From positions 1 to 33,109 of the forward strand of contig CAKZMZ010000142.1 of assembly GCA_937129345.1 (NCBI GenBank): 33,109 bases of DNA, written 5' to 3'. Positions 7,520 through 15,292 of the stretch are shown piece by piece; the first letter of the stretch is position 1; each line of letters begins with the position of its first letter. The notes beneath the pieces are model-generated. The model had not been told where the DNA came from and made no database searches. It worked only from the letters and a program-made list of their open reading frames with translations. This DNA comes from an uncultured Thalassovita sp. (GTDB taxonomy: Bacteria > Bacteroidota > Bacteroidia > Cytophagales > Flammeovirgaceae). The translations under genes were made by a program, and so were the position numbers.

Positions 7520-8332
7520 ATGAAGCAAAAAGTAGTGGTCATTACAGGAGGTTCTTCAGGAATTGGAAAAGCCCTTGCCGTGCACTTTGGGGAAAGAGGG
7601 GCTAAGATTGTAATTACAGGCAGAAACAAAGAGGCACTCGACAAAGCAGTATTAGATTTGAAAAGGAAAAATATACAGGTATTGCCCTTTGTTGCCGATG
7701 TTAGCAAAGAAGAGGACAATAAAAGCATGGCCGAAGAGGCCATCGCTCATTTTGGCAAAATCGATATTTTGATCAACAATGCAGGAATAAGCATGCGTGC
7801 ACTGTTTGAGGAGGTTGATTTAGATGTAGTAAAAAAAGTGATGGATATTAATTTTTACGGTGCTTTGTATGCGACCAAATACTGTTTGCCAGAAATCATA
7901 AAGAACAAAGGTACCGTAGTGGGCATTTCTTCTATCGCCGGGTATCGAGGCCTACCGGCACGCACGGGCTATTCGGCTTCAAAATTTGCGCTTCAAGGCT
8001 TTTTGGAGGTGCTAAGGACTGAAATGCTGTATAAAGGCGTAAATGTACTCACGGCATGCCCTGGGTTTACTACATCAAACATAAGGCGTACTGCTTTGGC
8101 GGCTGATGGCAGTAGGCAAGGCGAGTCGCCCAGAAATGAGGCGGACATGATGAGTGCCGAAGAATGTGCAGAATATATCTATAATGCAGTAAAGCGCCGT
8201 AAAAAGATTTTAGTGCTTACCAATCTTGGTAAATTCACGGTTTTTATGAATAAATTTTTCCCCTTATTAATGGATAAACTCACCTATAAAGTAATGGCTA
8301 AAGAGGAAAACGCACCACTTACGGGACAATAA
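7520..8332 (+). CDS. SDR-family NAD(P)-dependent oxidoreductase
   Basis: This 270-residue classical short-chain dehydrogenase/reductase has a Rossmann glycine motif TGGSSGIG (9-16), a NNAG motif (86-89) and the catalytic set N111, S138, Y151 and K155 (TGYSASKFALQG). TGRNK after the second beta strand has Arg at a position that often favours NADPH. The C-terminus (NKFFPLLMDKLTYKVMAKEE) is longer than in minimal 250-residue SDRs and amphipathic, reminiscent of membrane-associated SDRs such as the DHRS7 group. The substrate cannot be read from the sequence. It has its own promoter and no co-directional partner closer than 158 bp. Confidence 0.85.
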   Translation: MKQKVVVITGGSSGIGKALAVHFGERGAKIVITGRNKEALDKAVLDLKRKNIQVLPFVADVSKEEDNKSMAEEAIAHFGKIDILINNAGISMRALFEEVDLDVVKKVMDINFYGALYATKYCLPEIIKNKGTVVGISSIAGYRGLPARTGYSASKFALQGFLEVLRTEMLYKGVNVLTACPGFTTSNIRRTALAADGSRQGESPRNEADMMSAEECAEYIYNAVKRRKKILVLTNLGKFTVFMNKFFPLLMDKLTYKVMAKEENAPLTGQ

Positions 8333-8490
8333 TTCGCACATTGAAGACATAATGTCATGCTAATTATTGAATATAATGACAAAAAGGCGTGTTTTTGTGT
8401 CAAAATATCTTTTTTTTACTGGTGGCATTTAAGTTGTTCATTTCTAAATGAAATCAAAAACTTGATGTTAAACTTAAAACCATTAAAGCT

Positions 8491-8922
8491 ATGTCACTTG
8501 TAAAATATAGAAACAGATTTGATGACCATTTTCCAGTAATTTCAGATTTGTTCGATCAATTTTTCGATGCACCTATTTCCTCATCTAACAGAGGTACTAT
8601 GCCAGCGGTCAATGTCTCTGAGAATGATGATGCTTACTTGCTAGAATTGGCAGCACCCGGCAGGAAAAAAGAAGATTTTAAAATTGATGTCAACAACAAC
8701 GTACTAAGGATAGCTTCAGAGACCAAAGAAGAGAAAACAGAGGAAGATAAGGATGCTAAATTCACAAGAAGAGAATTTACATATCAGTCATTTAGCAGGT
8801 CATTTACCTTGCCAGAAAATGTAAATGCAGACCACATAAAAGCGACTTACAGCGATGGCGTATTGAAATTAGAAATAGAAAAAATACCTGAGGTAAAACC
8901 AAAACAAATTGAGATTAAATAA
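8491..8922 (+). CDS. Small heat-shock protein, Hsp20/alpha-crystallin family
   Basis: This 143-residue ATP-independent holdase has a short N-terminal arm (FDDHFPVISDLFDQFFDAPI), an alpha-crystallin domain from about residue 38 (PAVNVSENDDAYLLELAAPG to DGVLKLEIEK), and a C-terminal tail with the oligomerisation motif IEIK. The conserved AxPGxxKEDFxI segment and FSRSFTLPENV are typical of class A bacterial Hsp20. It precedes a DnaJ-type gene by about 320 bp on the same strand, with a strong terminator between them, so the two stress genes are neighbours but probably separate units. No CIRCE element is visible upstream. Confidence 0.93.
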   Translation: MSLVKYRNRFDDHFPVISDLFDQFFDAPISSSNRGTMPAVNVSENDDAYLLELAAPGRKKEDFKIDVNNNVLRIASETKEEKTEEDKDAKFTRREFTYQSFSRSFTLPENVNADHIKATYSDGVLKLEIEKIPEVKPKQIEIK

Positions 8923-8953
8923 TCTGACACTGCGATTTAAATAGCAGAATCTG

Positions 8954-8984
8954 GAGAGGTAATTCCGATGGGGTTACCTCTTTT
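8954..8984 (+). terminator. Intrinsic terminator of hsp20
   Basis: agaggtaa (8955-8962) pairs with ttacctct (8974-8981). Inner pairs ttcc/gggg extend it to a 3-nt loop, and TTT follows. Confidence 0.8.
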
Positions 8985-9244
8985 ATTTGGCTATCTACCA
9001 AAATGTAGTAAATTTCGTTGATTGTATTGCTATCATTGCCAAAGTGTCACTATTTGCATTAAAAGCTGATAATGAGACGCATAAAGCCGCTTTTTGCGAG
9101 TTCTGGCAGGATTAGTGAATTAGACTTAAAGAGGAATATCATAGTTTTACTACGCAGTATTTGCAAATTATTAATTGATAGCTATGATTGATCAAAGCAT
9201 TGGATTCTTGGCATAAGGCTACGGAAATTTTTAATATCAAAATC
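8985..9244. other. Intergenic region upstream of the DnaJ-type gene, with a 21-bp dyad
   Basis: There is no ORF here. The segment 9078-9098 is a near-perfect 21-bp palindrome (cgcataaagc, c, gctttttgcg, one mismatch) about 147 bp upstream of the DnaJ-type start. No TAnnTTTG element was found. The rest is AT-rich. Confidence 0.5.
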
Positions 9245-10186
9245 ATGAGAAATCAAGTAGATTATTACAAAACATTGGGTGTGGACAGAGGGGCTTCTCA
9301 AGATGAGATAAAAAAAGCTTATAGAAAGCTCGCTCGAAAGTACCATCCCGATAAAAATGCCGGAAACGCCCAAGCTGAAGAAAAGTTTAAAGAGATACAA
9401 GCCGCTTATGAGGTGCTTAAAGATCCAAAGAAGCGTGAAAAATACAATCAATTTGGTGCCAATTGGGAAAACGCGGGCGACTTTTTTGGAGGAGGACCAG
9501 GTGGTAACCCTTTTGGCGGTGGTGGTTTCCAAGGTCAAGGCCAAGGTGTGGATATGGAAGACCTCTTTGGCATGTTTGAAGGTTTCTTCGGAAGGGGCAG
9601 AGGTAACCCTTTTGACGGTGGGCAAAATCCTTTTGGTCAGCAACCACATGGCCAAAGAAGGGCCGCTCAAAGACCAGAAAAAGGTAAGAATCTAAAAGGT
9701 AGTATTCAGCTTACTCTAAACGAAGCGTACGAGGGTGTTACCAAAACCTTAAAGTTCCAAGGCAAAACCTTGAGGCTAAATCTAAAGCCTGGTGTTAGAG
9801 ATGGGCAACAATTAAAAATAAAGGGAAAAGGTGGAGCTGGAAAAAATGGTGGTACAGCTGGCGACTTATATGTAGAGGTTAAAGTGAAAGATCATTATCT
9901 ATTTACTAGAAAAGGCGATGATTTATATTCTACGGTGCACACAGATATATTTTCTGGTTTGCTTGGCACCAAGCTCAAAATAACCACCATGGCAGGAGAG
10001 ATAGGCTTTGCTGTGCCTAAGGGTTCAGTAAGTGGTAAAAAATTTAGGATTAAGGGCAAAGGCATGCCTGTTTATAATGAGCCTGGTAAATTTGGCAATC
10101 TTTACATTACGCTTGAGTTGGAGACTCCAGAAAATTTAAGTCCCGCGCAAGAAGACATGCTTAAAAAATTACAGGGGCAAGTATAA
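9245..10186 (+). CDS. DnaJ/CbpA-type co-chaperone (class B, no zinc finger)
   Basis: This 313-residue J-domain protein stimulates DnaK. The J domain (about 5-70) has the HPD motif at 34-36 ([20 protein letters not shown]). A Gly/Phe-rich region follows (about 75-140, [20 protein letters not shown]), then two DnaJ C-terminal beta domains ([20 protein letters not shown] to [12 protein letters not shown]). The CxxCxGxG zinc-binding repeats of canonical DnaJ are absent, so this is CbpA-like. The ATG at 9245 gives the usual J-domain start. The longer frame from the TTG at 9188 adds 19 unconserved residues and was rejected. The stop codon sits inside the terminator shared with dapA. Confidence 0.92.
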   Translation: MRNQVDYYKTLGVDRGASQDEIKKAYRKLARKYHPDKNAGNAQAEEKFKEIQAAYEVLKDPKKREKYNQFGANWENAGDFFGGGPGGNPFGGGGFQGQGQGVDMEDLFGMFEGFFGRGRGNPFDGGQNPFGQQPHGQRRAAQRPEKGKNLKGSIQLTLNEAYEGVTKTLKFQGKTLRLNLKPGVRDGQQLKIKGKGGAGKNGGTAGDLYVEVKVKDHYLFTRKGDDLYSTVHTDIFSGLLGTKLKITTMAGEIGFAVPKGSVSGKKFRIKGKGMPVYNEPGKFGNLYITLELETPENLSPAQEDMLKKLQGQV

Positions 10187-10200
10187 ACTACTTTTGCCCC
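10174..10200. terminator. Bidirectional terminator between the convergent DnaJ-type gene and dapA
   Basis: ggggcaa (10174-10180) pairs with ttgcccc (10194-10200) across a 13-nt loop that contains the DnaJ-type stop codon (10184-10186). A T run follows a few bases later on both strands. Confidence 0.7.
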
Positions 10201-10208
10201 AATGGTTT

Positions 10209-11117
10209 TTACAGAGCCGTTTTTACCTTGTCCCAAACCGCAATCAACGCTTCGGTCTGTTGTTTCTCTAGGGCAGTTAAAGGCAATCGGCATTCGCCTA
10301 CATTCCATCCTTCGTACTGCATCACTGCTTTAATGCCCATAGGGTTGGCGCCAAAAGCCAGCAATGCTTTACAAAAATGATATATTTTATTGTTGGTGCT
10401 TATGGCAGTAGGTAAATCAGAATGGTTAATGCTATCGGCCAGCTTTTTCATGGTTGCCGGGATGATGTTGGCAGCTACTGAAATAACACCTGTGCCGCCC
10501 ACTGAGCAAATTGGTAAGGTAAGCGCGTCATCCCCAGATAAAATGCTAAAAGGTCGGTCTAATTGCTCTCGTAAAATGGCGAGTTCGGTAATTTCTTCAA
10601 GGTTGCCGTTAGATGCCTTTACGCCAACAACAGTTGGGCAGGCCGCGGCAATGTCCAAAGTGGTTTCAGGGCTTACGTTGATTCCTGTTCTGCCGGGTAT
10701 GTTGTAAAGTATGATGGGAGCACCAATTTTATCGAGCTCTTTAAAATGTGCTTTGAGCCCTCTTGGGGTAGGTTTATTGTAATAGGGTGCTACAACGAGA
10801 CAGGTATCTGCACCAGCTTTTAAGGCTTCTTCGGTAAAGTGTATGGCTTCTTTAGTAGAGTTAGAACCTGTACCAGCTATTACTTTTAAATCTGTGCCCT
10901 TGGCACATTCTATCACAAACTTTACAATCTGATTGTGCTCCTCATGAGACAAAGTTGGCGACTCTCCTGTAGTGCCACAAGGTACAATTGCGTAAGTGCC
11001 GCTATCAGCATGAAATTGTACCAGTTTTTCTATGGTTTCAAAATCTACTTCTCGCTCACTCGTCTGTTTAAAGGGCGATACCAACGCCACTATACTGCCT
11101 TTGATTAGTTCCATCAT
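10209..11117 (-). CDS. dapA: 4-hydroxy-tetrahydrodipicolinate synthase DapA
   Basis: This 302-residue TIM-barrel aldolase condenses pyruvate with aspartate semialdehyde, the first committed step to diaminopimelate and lysine. K167 (VVGVKASNGN) is the Schiff-base lysine, Y138 (IILYNIPGRTG) and T49/T50 (PCGTTGESPTL) complete the proton relay, and R143 binds substrate. Length and motifs are complete. The frame begins Met-Met, so the start may be 11117 or 11114. A purine-rich AAGGAG lies about 13 bp upstream, unusual among its neighbours, and a TATCTTTG element lies at 11148-11155. It points toward the DnaJ-type gene and shares its terminator. Confidence 0.95.
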   Translation of the reverse strand: MMELIKGSIVALVSPFKQTSEREVDFETIEKLVQFHADSGTYAIVPCGTTGESPTLSHEEHNQIVKFVIECAKGTDLKVIAGTGSNSTKEAIHFTEEALKAGADTCLVVAPYYNKPTPRGLKAHFKELDKIGAPIILYNIPGRTGINVSPETTLDIAAACPTVVGVKASNGNLEEITELAILREQLDRPFSILSGDDALTLPICSVGGTGVISVAANIIPATMKKLADSINHSDLPTAISTNNKIYHFCKALLAFGANPMGIKAVMQYEGWNVGECRLPLTALEKQQTEALIAVWDKVKTAL

Positions 11118-11147
11118 CTTTAAAGTTTATCTCCTTTTTACGGTTGG

Positions 11148-11155
11148 CAAAGATA
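11148..11155 (-). promoter_or_regulatory. -7 promoter element of dapA
   Basis: The minus strand reads TATCTTTG, an exact TAnnTTTG match 31 bp upstream of the dapA start. The -33 side is not convincing. Confidence 0.5.
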
Positions 11156-11206
11156 AGATTAAACTTTTTCAAGATGTATTTTTGGCTGTAAAAAACGCAT
11201 TTTATT

Positions 11207-11821
11207 CTAAAGTAAAAGTAGTTCCTTCTCCAGGTTTTCTTTACTATGATGCTCAAGCTTTTGATAAAAATACTCACTTTTATAGATGCGTGGTATTTCC
11301 AGAAAATGTTCTAAAACCTTCTTTCTGCCTTTGCGGTAAGTATCATCATCGTAGGCTTGGTACTCCTGCCTTATTTTTTTTGTATAAGTCAAATACTCAG
11401 GCCACTCGCTACCCAAAATGCCCAAGTCTGCATCGGTTAAATAATTGATGTCCTTATTAGTGTGCGCAGCGTGTTTTTTAGTGGCCAATATGGCTTCCAC
11501 GCATACATTTACAATAGCATGGGGTACTTTTGTTTTGCTTAGCCGCTCTTTGGCCAAGCGTGCACTCTGTTCTTCATTGTCTTGTAGTTGGGGTTCGTAT
11601 ACCACATCATGGTAAAACAGAGCTAAATATACCGCATTAGGCTTTGCCAAATCTTGCTTTACCTCTTGTAATAAGTCCATTAAGTGGATAAGGTGGGATA
11701 AGTTGTGGTAATGTCTATGTGCTTCACCATGCCTTTGAGCAATTTCTTGCCATAGATTTTTTATGGTAGAGTGGCTTAGGCCGTACCGGCTCAAAATGGC
11801 TGTAAAAGAATTTTTTAACAT
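11207..11821 (-). CDS. HD-superfamily metal-dependent phosphohydrolase (predicted)
   Basis: This 204-residue protein has the histidine/aspartate pattern of an HD domain: RHYHNLSHL (37-44), ALFYHDVVYEP with the H71-D72 doublet, and LTDADLGILG about 60 residues later for the final metal-binding Asp. It matches the predicted HD phosphohydrolase family that begins with a conserved YHNxxHI segment, whose substrate I do not know. No synthetase or nucleotide cyclase domain accompanies it, so it is not a Rel/Spo enzyme. It lies 89 bp upstream of dapA on the same strand. Because dapA has its own promoter element in that gap, cotranscription is uncertain. Confidence 0.8.
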   Translation of the reverse strand: MLKNSFTAILSRYGLSHSTIKNLWQEIAQRHGEAHRHYHNLSHLIHLMDLLQEVKQDLAKPNAVYLALFYHDVVYEPQLQDNEEQSARLAKERLSKTKVPHAIVNVCVEAILATKKHAAHTNKDINYLTDADLGILGSEWPEYLTYTKKIRQEYQAYDDDTYRKGRKKVLEHFLEIPRIYKSEYFYQKLEHHSKENLEKELLLL

Positions 11822-12105
11822 ATTAACCTACTTTACTAAAAATGGGTAAAATGCTGTTTTGATTAGAAATATTTACATTTCGTGTTTTTACTTGAAGGTA
11901 GGGTATGTTTAAGCATAGAAAAAATATCAATCCAACTGAGGTTTATGTCAACGCCTACACCTGCGAAAATATTTGTTTAATATGCTATATTGAGATGGTA
12001 AATTTTTAATAGGTGCTGTATTTTGAATGTTTAAAAAAGGATGGGTCAAGCCGTAATGCCGCAACACAACAAAATTGAGATAGTAAAAAAATGGTCTTAC
12101 TTGTC
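11822..12105. other. AT-rich intergenic region
   Basis: Nothing firm is seen in these 284 bp. A 34-codon plus-strand frame at 11905-12009 exists but has no support. No hairpin with a T run was found. Confidence 0.4.
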
Positions 12106-12258
12106 CTATTCCCCTTTGTTGCCTTCTTTCTTTTTTGAATCAATACATTTCTGAATGGTTACAGGATCGCTGGTTCCCATGTATTTGGCTCTTCTTCTAC
12201 GGTAATAACTCCTTTGGAAAAGAGCGATATTTCCAGATTGATATGATGGCTTCCCCAT
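12106..12258 (-). CDS. Small basic protein, 50 residues, unknown function
   Basis: This minus-strand frame runs from an ATG at 12258 to a TAG at 12106. It begins MGKPSYQSGNIALFQRSYYR, continues with an Arg-rich stretch (RRRAKYMGTSDPVTIQKCID), and ends in a Lys-rich tail. Composition is strongly basic (about 14 Arg/Lys of 50). There is no signal peptide or membrane segment. The residue pattern looks coding rather than random: mixed polar/aromatic, no low complexity. I do not recognise a family. It lies downstream of pth, separated by about 96 bp and a weak hairpin. Arg-rich content would suit a nucleic-acid or ribosome contact, but that is only a guess. Confidence 0.5.
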   Translation of the reverse strand: MGKPSYQSGNIALFQRSYYRRRRAKYMGTSDPVTIQKCIDSKKKEGNKGE

Positions 12259-12305
12259 TAAATTAATACTTCAGTACTTCTACAAAACCATTATTCCTCA
12301 AAAAT

Positions 12306-12320
12306 ATTCTTAAAAAGAAT
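12306..12320 (-). terminator. Weak intrinsic terminator of pth
   Basis: attctt (12306-12311) and aagaat (12315-12320) form a 6-bp AT-rich stem. On the minus strand ATTTTT follows directly. It lies 35 bp beyond the pth stop. Confidence 0.4.
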
Positions 12321-12354
12321 TTCTTGAAAGCTCTTTGTTAATGTCTCGGGATAT

Positions 12355-12915
12355 TTAGTCGTTAAATTTAGTCATTGTATGGCTAATTCCAATGGAAGCA
12401 AAGGAAAGAATCATTTCTGCGGCCTTTTCAATATGTTGGTCTAGGCTTATTTTTTCATCTTCGTTAAATTCAGACAGTACATAATCTACCTGCCTACCCT
12501 TAGGAAAATCATCGCCTATGCCAAAGCGCAATCGAGGGTAATTGTTTCCCCCTATGCAGGCCTCTATATTTTTTAGGCCATTGTGTCCTGCATTGGAGCC
12601 TTTTGACCTCATACGCAAAGATCCAAAAGGCAGGGCAAGATCATCTACAATAACCAATAGGTGCTCTCTAGGTATCTTTAGTGTGCTTAGCCAATGCTGT
12701 ACGGCCTTACCGCTTAAATTCATGTAAGTAGTGGGTTTGATCAAATAAATGCTTCGCCCTTTGTGCTTGATCATGGTTGTAAAGGCGTGTCGGTCAGAGT
12801 CGAAAGACTCTTCAAAAATTTTGGCGAGGTGATCTAGGACCATAAAACCGATATTATGCCTTGTATTTTCGTATTCTTTACCGATATTGCCTAGGCCTAC
12901 TATTAAATATTTCAT
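12355..12915 (-). CDS. pth: Peptidyl-tRNA hydrolase
   Basis: This 186-residue enzyme releases peptides from peptidyl-tRNA that drops off ribosomes. Catalytic H20 lies in [12 protein letters not shown]10 in VGLGNIG, N66 in [13 protein letters not shown]91 in [11 protein letters not shown], and N112 in [13 protein letters not shown]. All the key residues are present, and the length is typical of the family (about 185-195). In many Bacteroidota pth follows the ribosomal protein L25 gene, but here no rplY is upstream. The upstream region instead faces a divergent small membrane-protein gene. Confidence 0.95.
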   Translation of the reverse strand: MKYLIVGLGNIGKEYENTRHNIGFMVLDHLAKIFEESFDSDRHAFTTMIKHKGRSIYLIKPTTYMNLSGKAVQHWLSTLKIPREHLLVIVDDLALPFGSLRMRSKGSNAGHNGLKNIEACIGGNNYPRLRFGIGDDFPKGRQVDYVLSEFNEDEKISLDQHIEKAAEMILSFASIGISHTMTKFND

Positions 12916-13135
12916 TTTTATATGGGGTTGCCGTGTTTAACTTTTTGGGCACTTTGTACGCTATGTTTAAAACAACTTATACAATAAGTGCAATAAATTA
13001 TTAGTAAATGACAAAATTATGCGCAAAAGGATAAAACTGAAAGATGCCTTTAAAAAGATAAGTAAGTTAAAGTATTGAAAATTTCATAAATTAAAGTAAT
13101 TTTAGTTATATTAAGATTTTGGAAAAGTGTACTGT

Positions 13136-13435
13136 ATGCTTTTCATACGGTCAATGTTAAATACAAGTCGCATATCTACTTTCTATATGTTTATTCTGTT
13201 CAATGCAATGTTTCTGGCAATAGTTTATGTAGCGTTGATTGCTTTTATGCTATCTAAACCGGGTATTTCAGGGCATGATAATACAGACGACAATGGAAAC
13301 GATCGCGGCGGAGATGGCGGTTGGGATGGTAGCGATGATTTACCCCCACTTGATTTGCCCCCTGGTGTTTTTATCTTACCCCCTGATGCAGATGACCCTT
13401 CTCACAGAAAGCTGGATGAAGAATTCGCAGTTTGA
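13136..13435 (+). CDS. Small single-pass membrane protein with Gly/Asp-rich and Pro-rich tail
   Basis: From the ATG at 13136 the product is 99 residues. The N-terminus holds one long hydrophobic helix (FYMFILFNAMFLAIVYVALI then AFMLSKPG). Then comes an acidic glycine-rich linker (DDNGNDRGGDGGWDGSDD) and a proline-rich block (LPPLDLPPGVFILPPD). Starts at the GTG 13127 or the ATG 13154 are equally possible. I do not know the function. The layout resembles short lineage-conserved Bacteroidota membrane proteins with a flexible tail on one side of the membrane. It stands alone between divergent pth and a distant convergent HAD gene. Codon use looks like its neighbours. Confidence 0.6.
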   Translation: MLFIRSMLNTSRISTFYMFILFNAMFLAIVYVALIAFMLSKPGISGHDNTDDNGNDRGGDGGWDGSDDLPPLDLPPGVFILPPDADDPSHRKLDEEFAV

Positions 13436-13748
13436 GTTTTATCTAAAGATTTACACAAAGTCTTATCTGAACTTTCATTCGAAAATCATCCAATATTTCT
13501 TTTTAATTACTAGAAATCCCCCCCCCCATTAATCTCGAGAGGGATAATATATACAAGACATATAGGAAAATTAGAATAACTCCGAAGGAGTGGCATACCC
13601 AATAGAACGAGTCAGTTACTGAGCACAGATGGCAATTCTCAAGAATTACCGGATATTAAAATTTTCTATATCTTGCTTTCTTTTATCGCTTTAATACTCC
13701 CCCTTTCTCTGACAAAACTAAAGGTAGCTAACACCAATCACCTCTGTA
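13436..13748. other. Intergenic region with poly-C tract and small dyads
   Basis: There are no genes here. Ten C in a row occur at 13518-13527. The segment 13579-13591 is a perfect actcc-gaa-ggagt hairpin, and tcag-tta-ctga lies at about 13612-13622. The string tccgaaggagtggcatacc resembles short palindromic REP-like sequences that I associate with Bacteroidota spacers, but no second copy is in the window. Confidence 0.5.
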
Positions 13749-14366
13749 TCAAATAATTTTTAAATCCCTGATAGTGATTCCGTTTGTGAGATGTATGGCA
13801 TGGATGCCTACTTTTTTAGCGCCTTCTATGTGTTGTGGGCTATCATCTACAAAAAGCGTTTCTTTTGCACTTAAGTTGTTTCCTTCAAGTACTGTTCTAA
13901 ATATGCTTTCATTGGGTTTCCTATCTCCCATAATGTGTGAAAAATAAGCCTTTTCCGACATATCTTCCCAAGTAAAGCCGGGAAGCGTTTCGGCCAAAAT
14001 TTTTTCGGCCTTGCGCTTGTGTATGTCGTTGGTATTGCTGAGAATGAAAGTCCTTTTCTGTAGATGAACGCTTTTTACATACTCGATATTTTCGAGTGGG
14101 AAGTCGAGCAGCATGGCATTCCAAGCTTGATCAATGGTCTGATCATCTACCTCGATTTCTAGTGCTTCTCTTATTTTGTCTCTAAAAGTGCCCGAACTGA
14201 TTTTTCCAGTTTCGTAGGCACTTACGAACTCAAACTGCTTCGATTTGCTAAAAATCCTGCTAAAGTCTTTGCCCGAAAGATTTTCAAATGTTTTGAAAGT
14301 TTTGTTAAAATCTAGGTTCATGACCACGCCTCCCAAATCGAAAATAACATTTTTAATATGTTGCAT
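13749..14366 (-). CDS. HAD-family hydrolase (YihX-like phosphatase)
   Basis: This 205-residue haloacid dehalogenase-type phosphatase carries all four motifs: nucleophile D10 in VIFDLGGVV, S110 in TFILSNTND, K150 in GDRKPNESIF, and D174/D175 in LFVDDSPQHIEGA. The second Asp of motif I is replaced by Gly (DLG instead of DxD), as in the YihX/glucose-1-phosphatase-like group. The helical cap sits between motifs I and II. The true substrate is not readable. The ATG at 14366 was preferred over the TTG at 14381. This leaves 19 bp to the upstream coiled-coil lipoprotein gene, so the two are probably cotranscribed. Confidence 0.85.
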   Translation of the reverse strand: MQHIKNVIFDLGGVVMNLDFNKTFKTFENLSGKDFSRIFSKSKQFEFVSAYETGKISSGTFRDKIREALEIEVDDQTIDQAWNAMLLDFPLENIEYVKSVHLQKRTFILSNTNDIHKRKAEKILAETLPGFTWEDMSEKAYFSHIMGDRKPNESIFRTVLEGNNLSAKETLFVDDSPQHIEGAKKVGIHAIHLTNGITIRDLKII

Positions 14367-14385
14367 CAGTGAGAAGGGCAATGGT

Positions 14386-15141
14386 TTAGAATTCCTTTTC
14401 TAAGGCCTCAATCTTAGATTGTGCGTCTTTTCTGCCTGCTTCAAGGGCCATTTTGTACAGATTCAAAGCTTTTTCGTAGGCTTCTTTTTTCTTTTTTGGA
14501 GCGAAGTTGGTTCGCTTGGCAATTTCTTCGGTGGCTTCTGCTTTTTCAAAAAAAGTATCTGCTAAGAGTTTGTCTTTTTCTGATTTTAACCGATCAATAT
14601 TCGATTCTGCCTGCTCTAGGGCCGTCATTTTTAGTTTAAGCTGTTGCTCTATATCAATTATTTCCCTTTTTTGTAAATCTACTAATCTGATCAGTTCTTC
14701 ATTTTCAGCTTCGTATTCGTTGACCTGCTGCCTTAAACGACGGATTATTTTGTCTTTGTTCTCTAGCTCTTTGCGCATTTTGCTTATTAGTATTTGTAGG
14801 GCGGAGTTTTCTGTTTCTTGATCGGCCATGCGCTCTTCTAGCTTGATCATTTTTTGGCGGGTGTATTCTACAAACGCGCTTAGTCCCCTCAACCGATCAA
14901 CGTGGTCTTGGTAAGTAGTGCCCGCCTCTAGATTAAATGCAATGTATGACTCCGATTTGGTGATTGAATCGATTAAAAAATCTACCTTTTGAAACTGTGC
15001 AGAAAGCTGTTCAGAGGTGTTTTTAGAGCTGTCTAGTTGAGTCTCTAATTGAGAAATTCTTGATTTTAGCTTGTCGTTCTCACAGCCGAACAGTAAAAAC
15101 AAAGCAAAAATTACTGTAGATAATGCGCTAGTTTTATTCAT
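14386..15141 (-). CDS. Coiled-coil lipoprotein, unknown function
   Basis: This 251-residue protein has a lipoprotein signal (STVIFALFLLFGC, lipidated C20) followed by a very long heptad-rich segment from about residue 25 to 195 (KLKSRISQLETQLDSSKNTS, then EVENELIRLVDLQKREIID-like repeats up to DRLKSEKDKLLADTFFEKA). The last 50 residues are helical and Lys/Glu-rich (KKKKEAYEKALNLYKMALEA), reminiscent of a single TPR unit. It probably forms a parallel rod in the periplasm. A TATCTTTG promoter element is present at 15212-15219. It is first in a likely two-gene unit with the HAD hydrolase. Confidence 0.75.
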   Translation of the reverse strand: MNKTSALSTVIFALFLLFGCENDKLKSRISQLETQLDSSKNTSEQLSAQFQKVDFLIDSITKSESYIAFNLEAGTTYQDHVDRLRGLSAFVEYTRQKMIKLEERMADQETENSALQILISKMRKELENKDKIIRRLRQQVNEYEAENEELIRLVDLQKREIIDIEQQLKLKMTALEQAESNIDRLKSEKDKLLADTFFEKAEATEEIAKRTNFAPKKKKEAYEKALNLYKMALEAGRKDAQSKIEALEKEF

Positions 15142-15211
15142 ACAAAAAGATTGAGAAATGGATAATTTAATTATTTGGTTAATACTTTAAAGCAATTTTA
15201 AGCATAAGCCA

Positions 15212-15219
15212 CAAAGATA
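15212..15219 (-). promoter_or_regulatory. -7 promoter element of the coiled-coil lipoprotein gene
   Basis: The minus strand reads TATCTTTG, an exact TAnnTTTG match 71 bp upstream of the ATG. No well-spaced -33 element is seen. Confidence 0.5.
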
Positions 15220-15292
15220 GACCAATGCAAATTTAAAGATAATATACCTAGAAATATTTATCTACATTTACGGAGGCCTTTTGCAAATAATT

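Noticed and set aside
8346-8381. gacat/atgtc half-sites upstream of hsp20
   Set aside because: The arms are only five bases and the third copy is imperfect, which is expected by chance in AT-rich DNA.
9182-9670. 162-codon minus-strand frame antisense to the DnaJ-type gene
   Set aside because: It lies entirely under strongly conserved J-domain and Gly/Phe codons. The translation has no domain and reflects the GC-richer repeat region.
11032-11448. 138-codon plus-strand frame across the dapA-HD spacer
   Set aside because: It overlaps two well-supported genes on the other strand, and its composition is not protein-like.
11905-12009. 34-codon plus-strand frame in the gap downstream of pth
   Set aside because: It is too short, with ordinary A/T-rich composition and no promoter or conserved pattern.
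13239-13532. 97-codon frame overlapping the small membrane protein in another frame
   Set aside because: It runs through the C10 tract and has no convincing domain. The other frame has the clear membrane helix and linker.
13749-14381. Use of the TTG at 14381 as HAD start
   Set aside because: The ATG at 14366 directly precedes the conserved beta strand and keeps normal spacing to the upstream gene.
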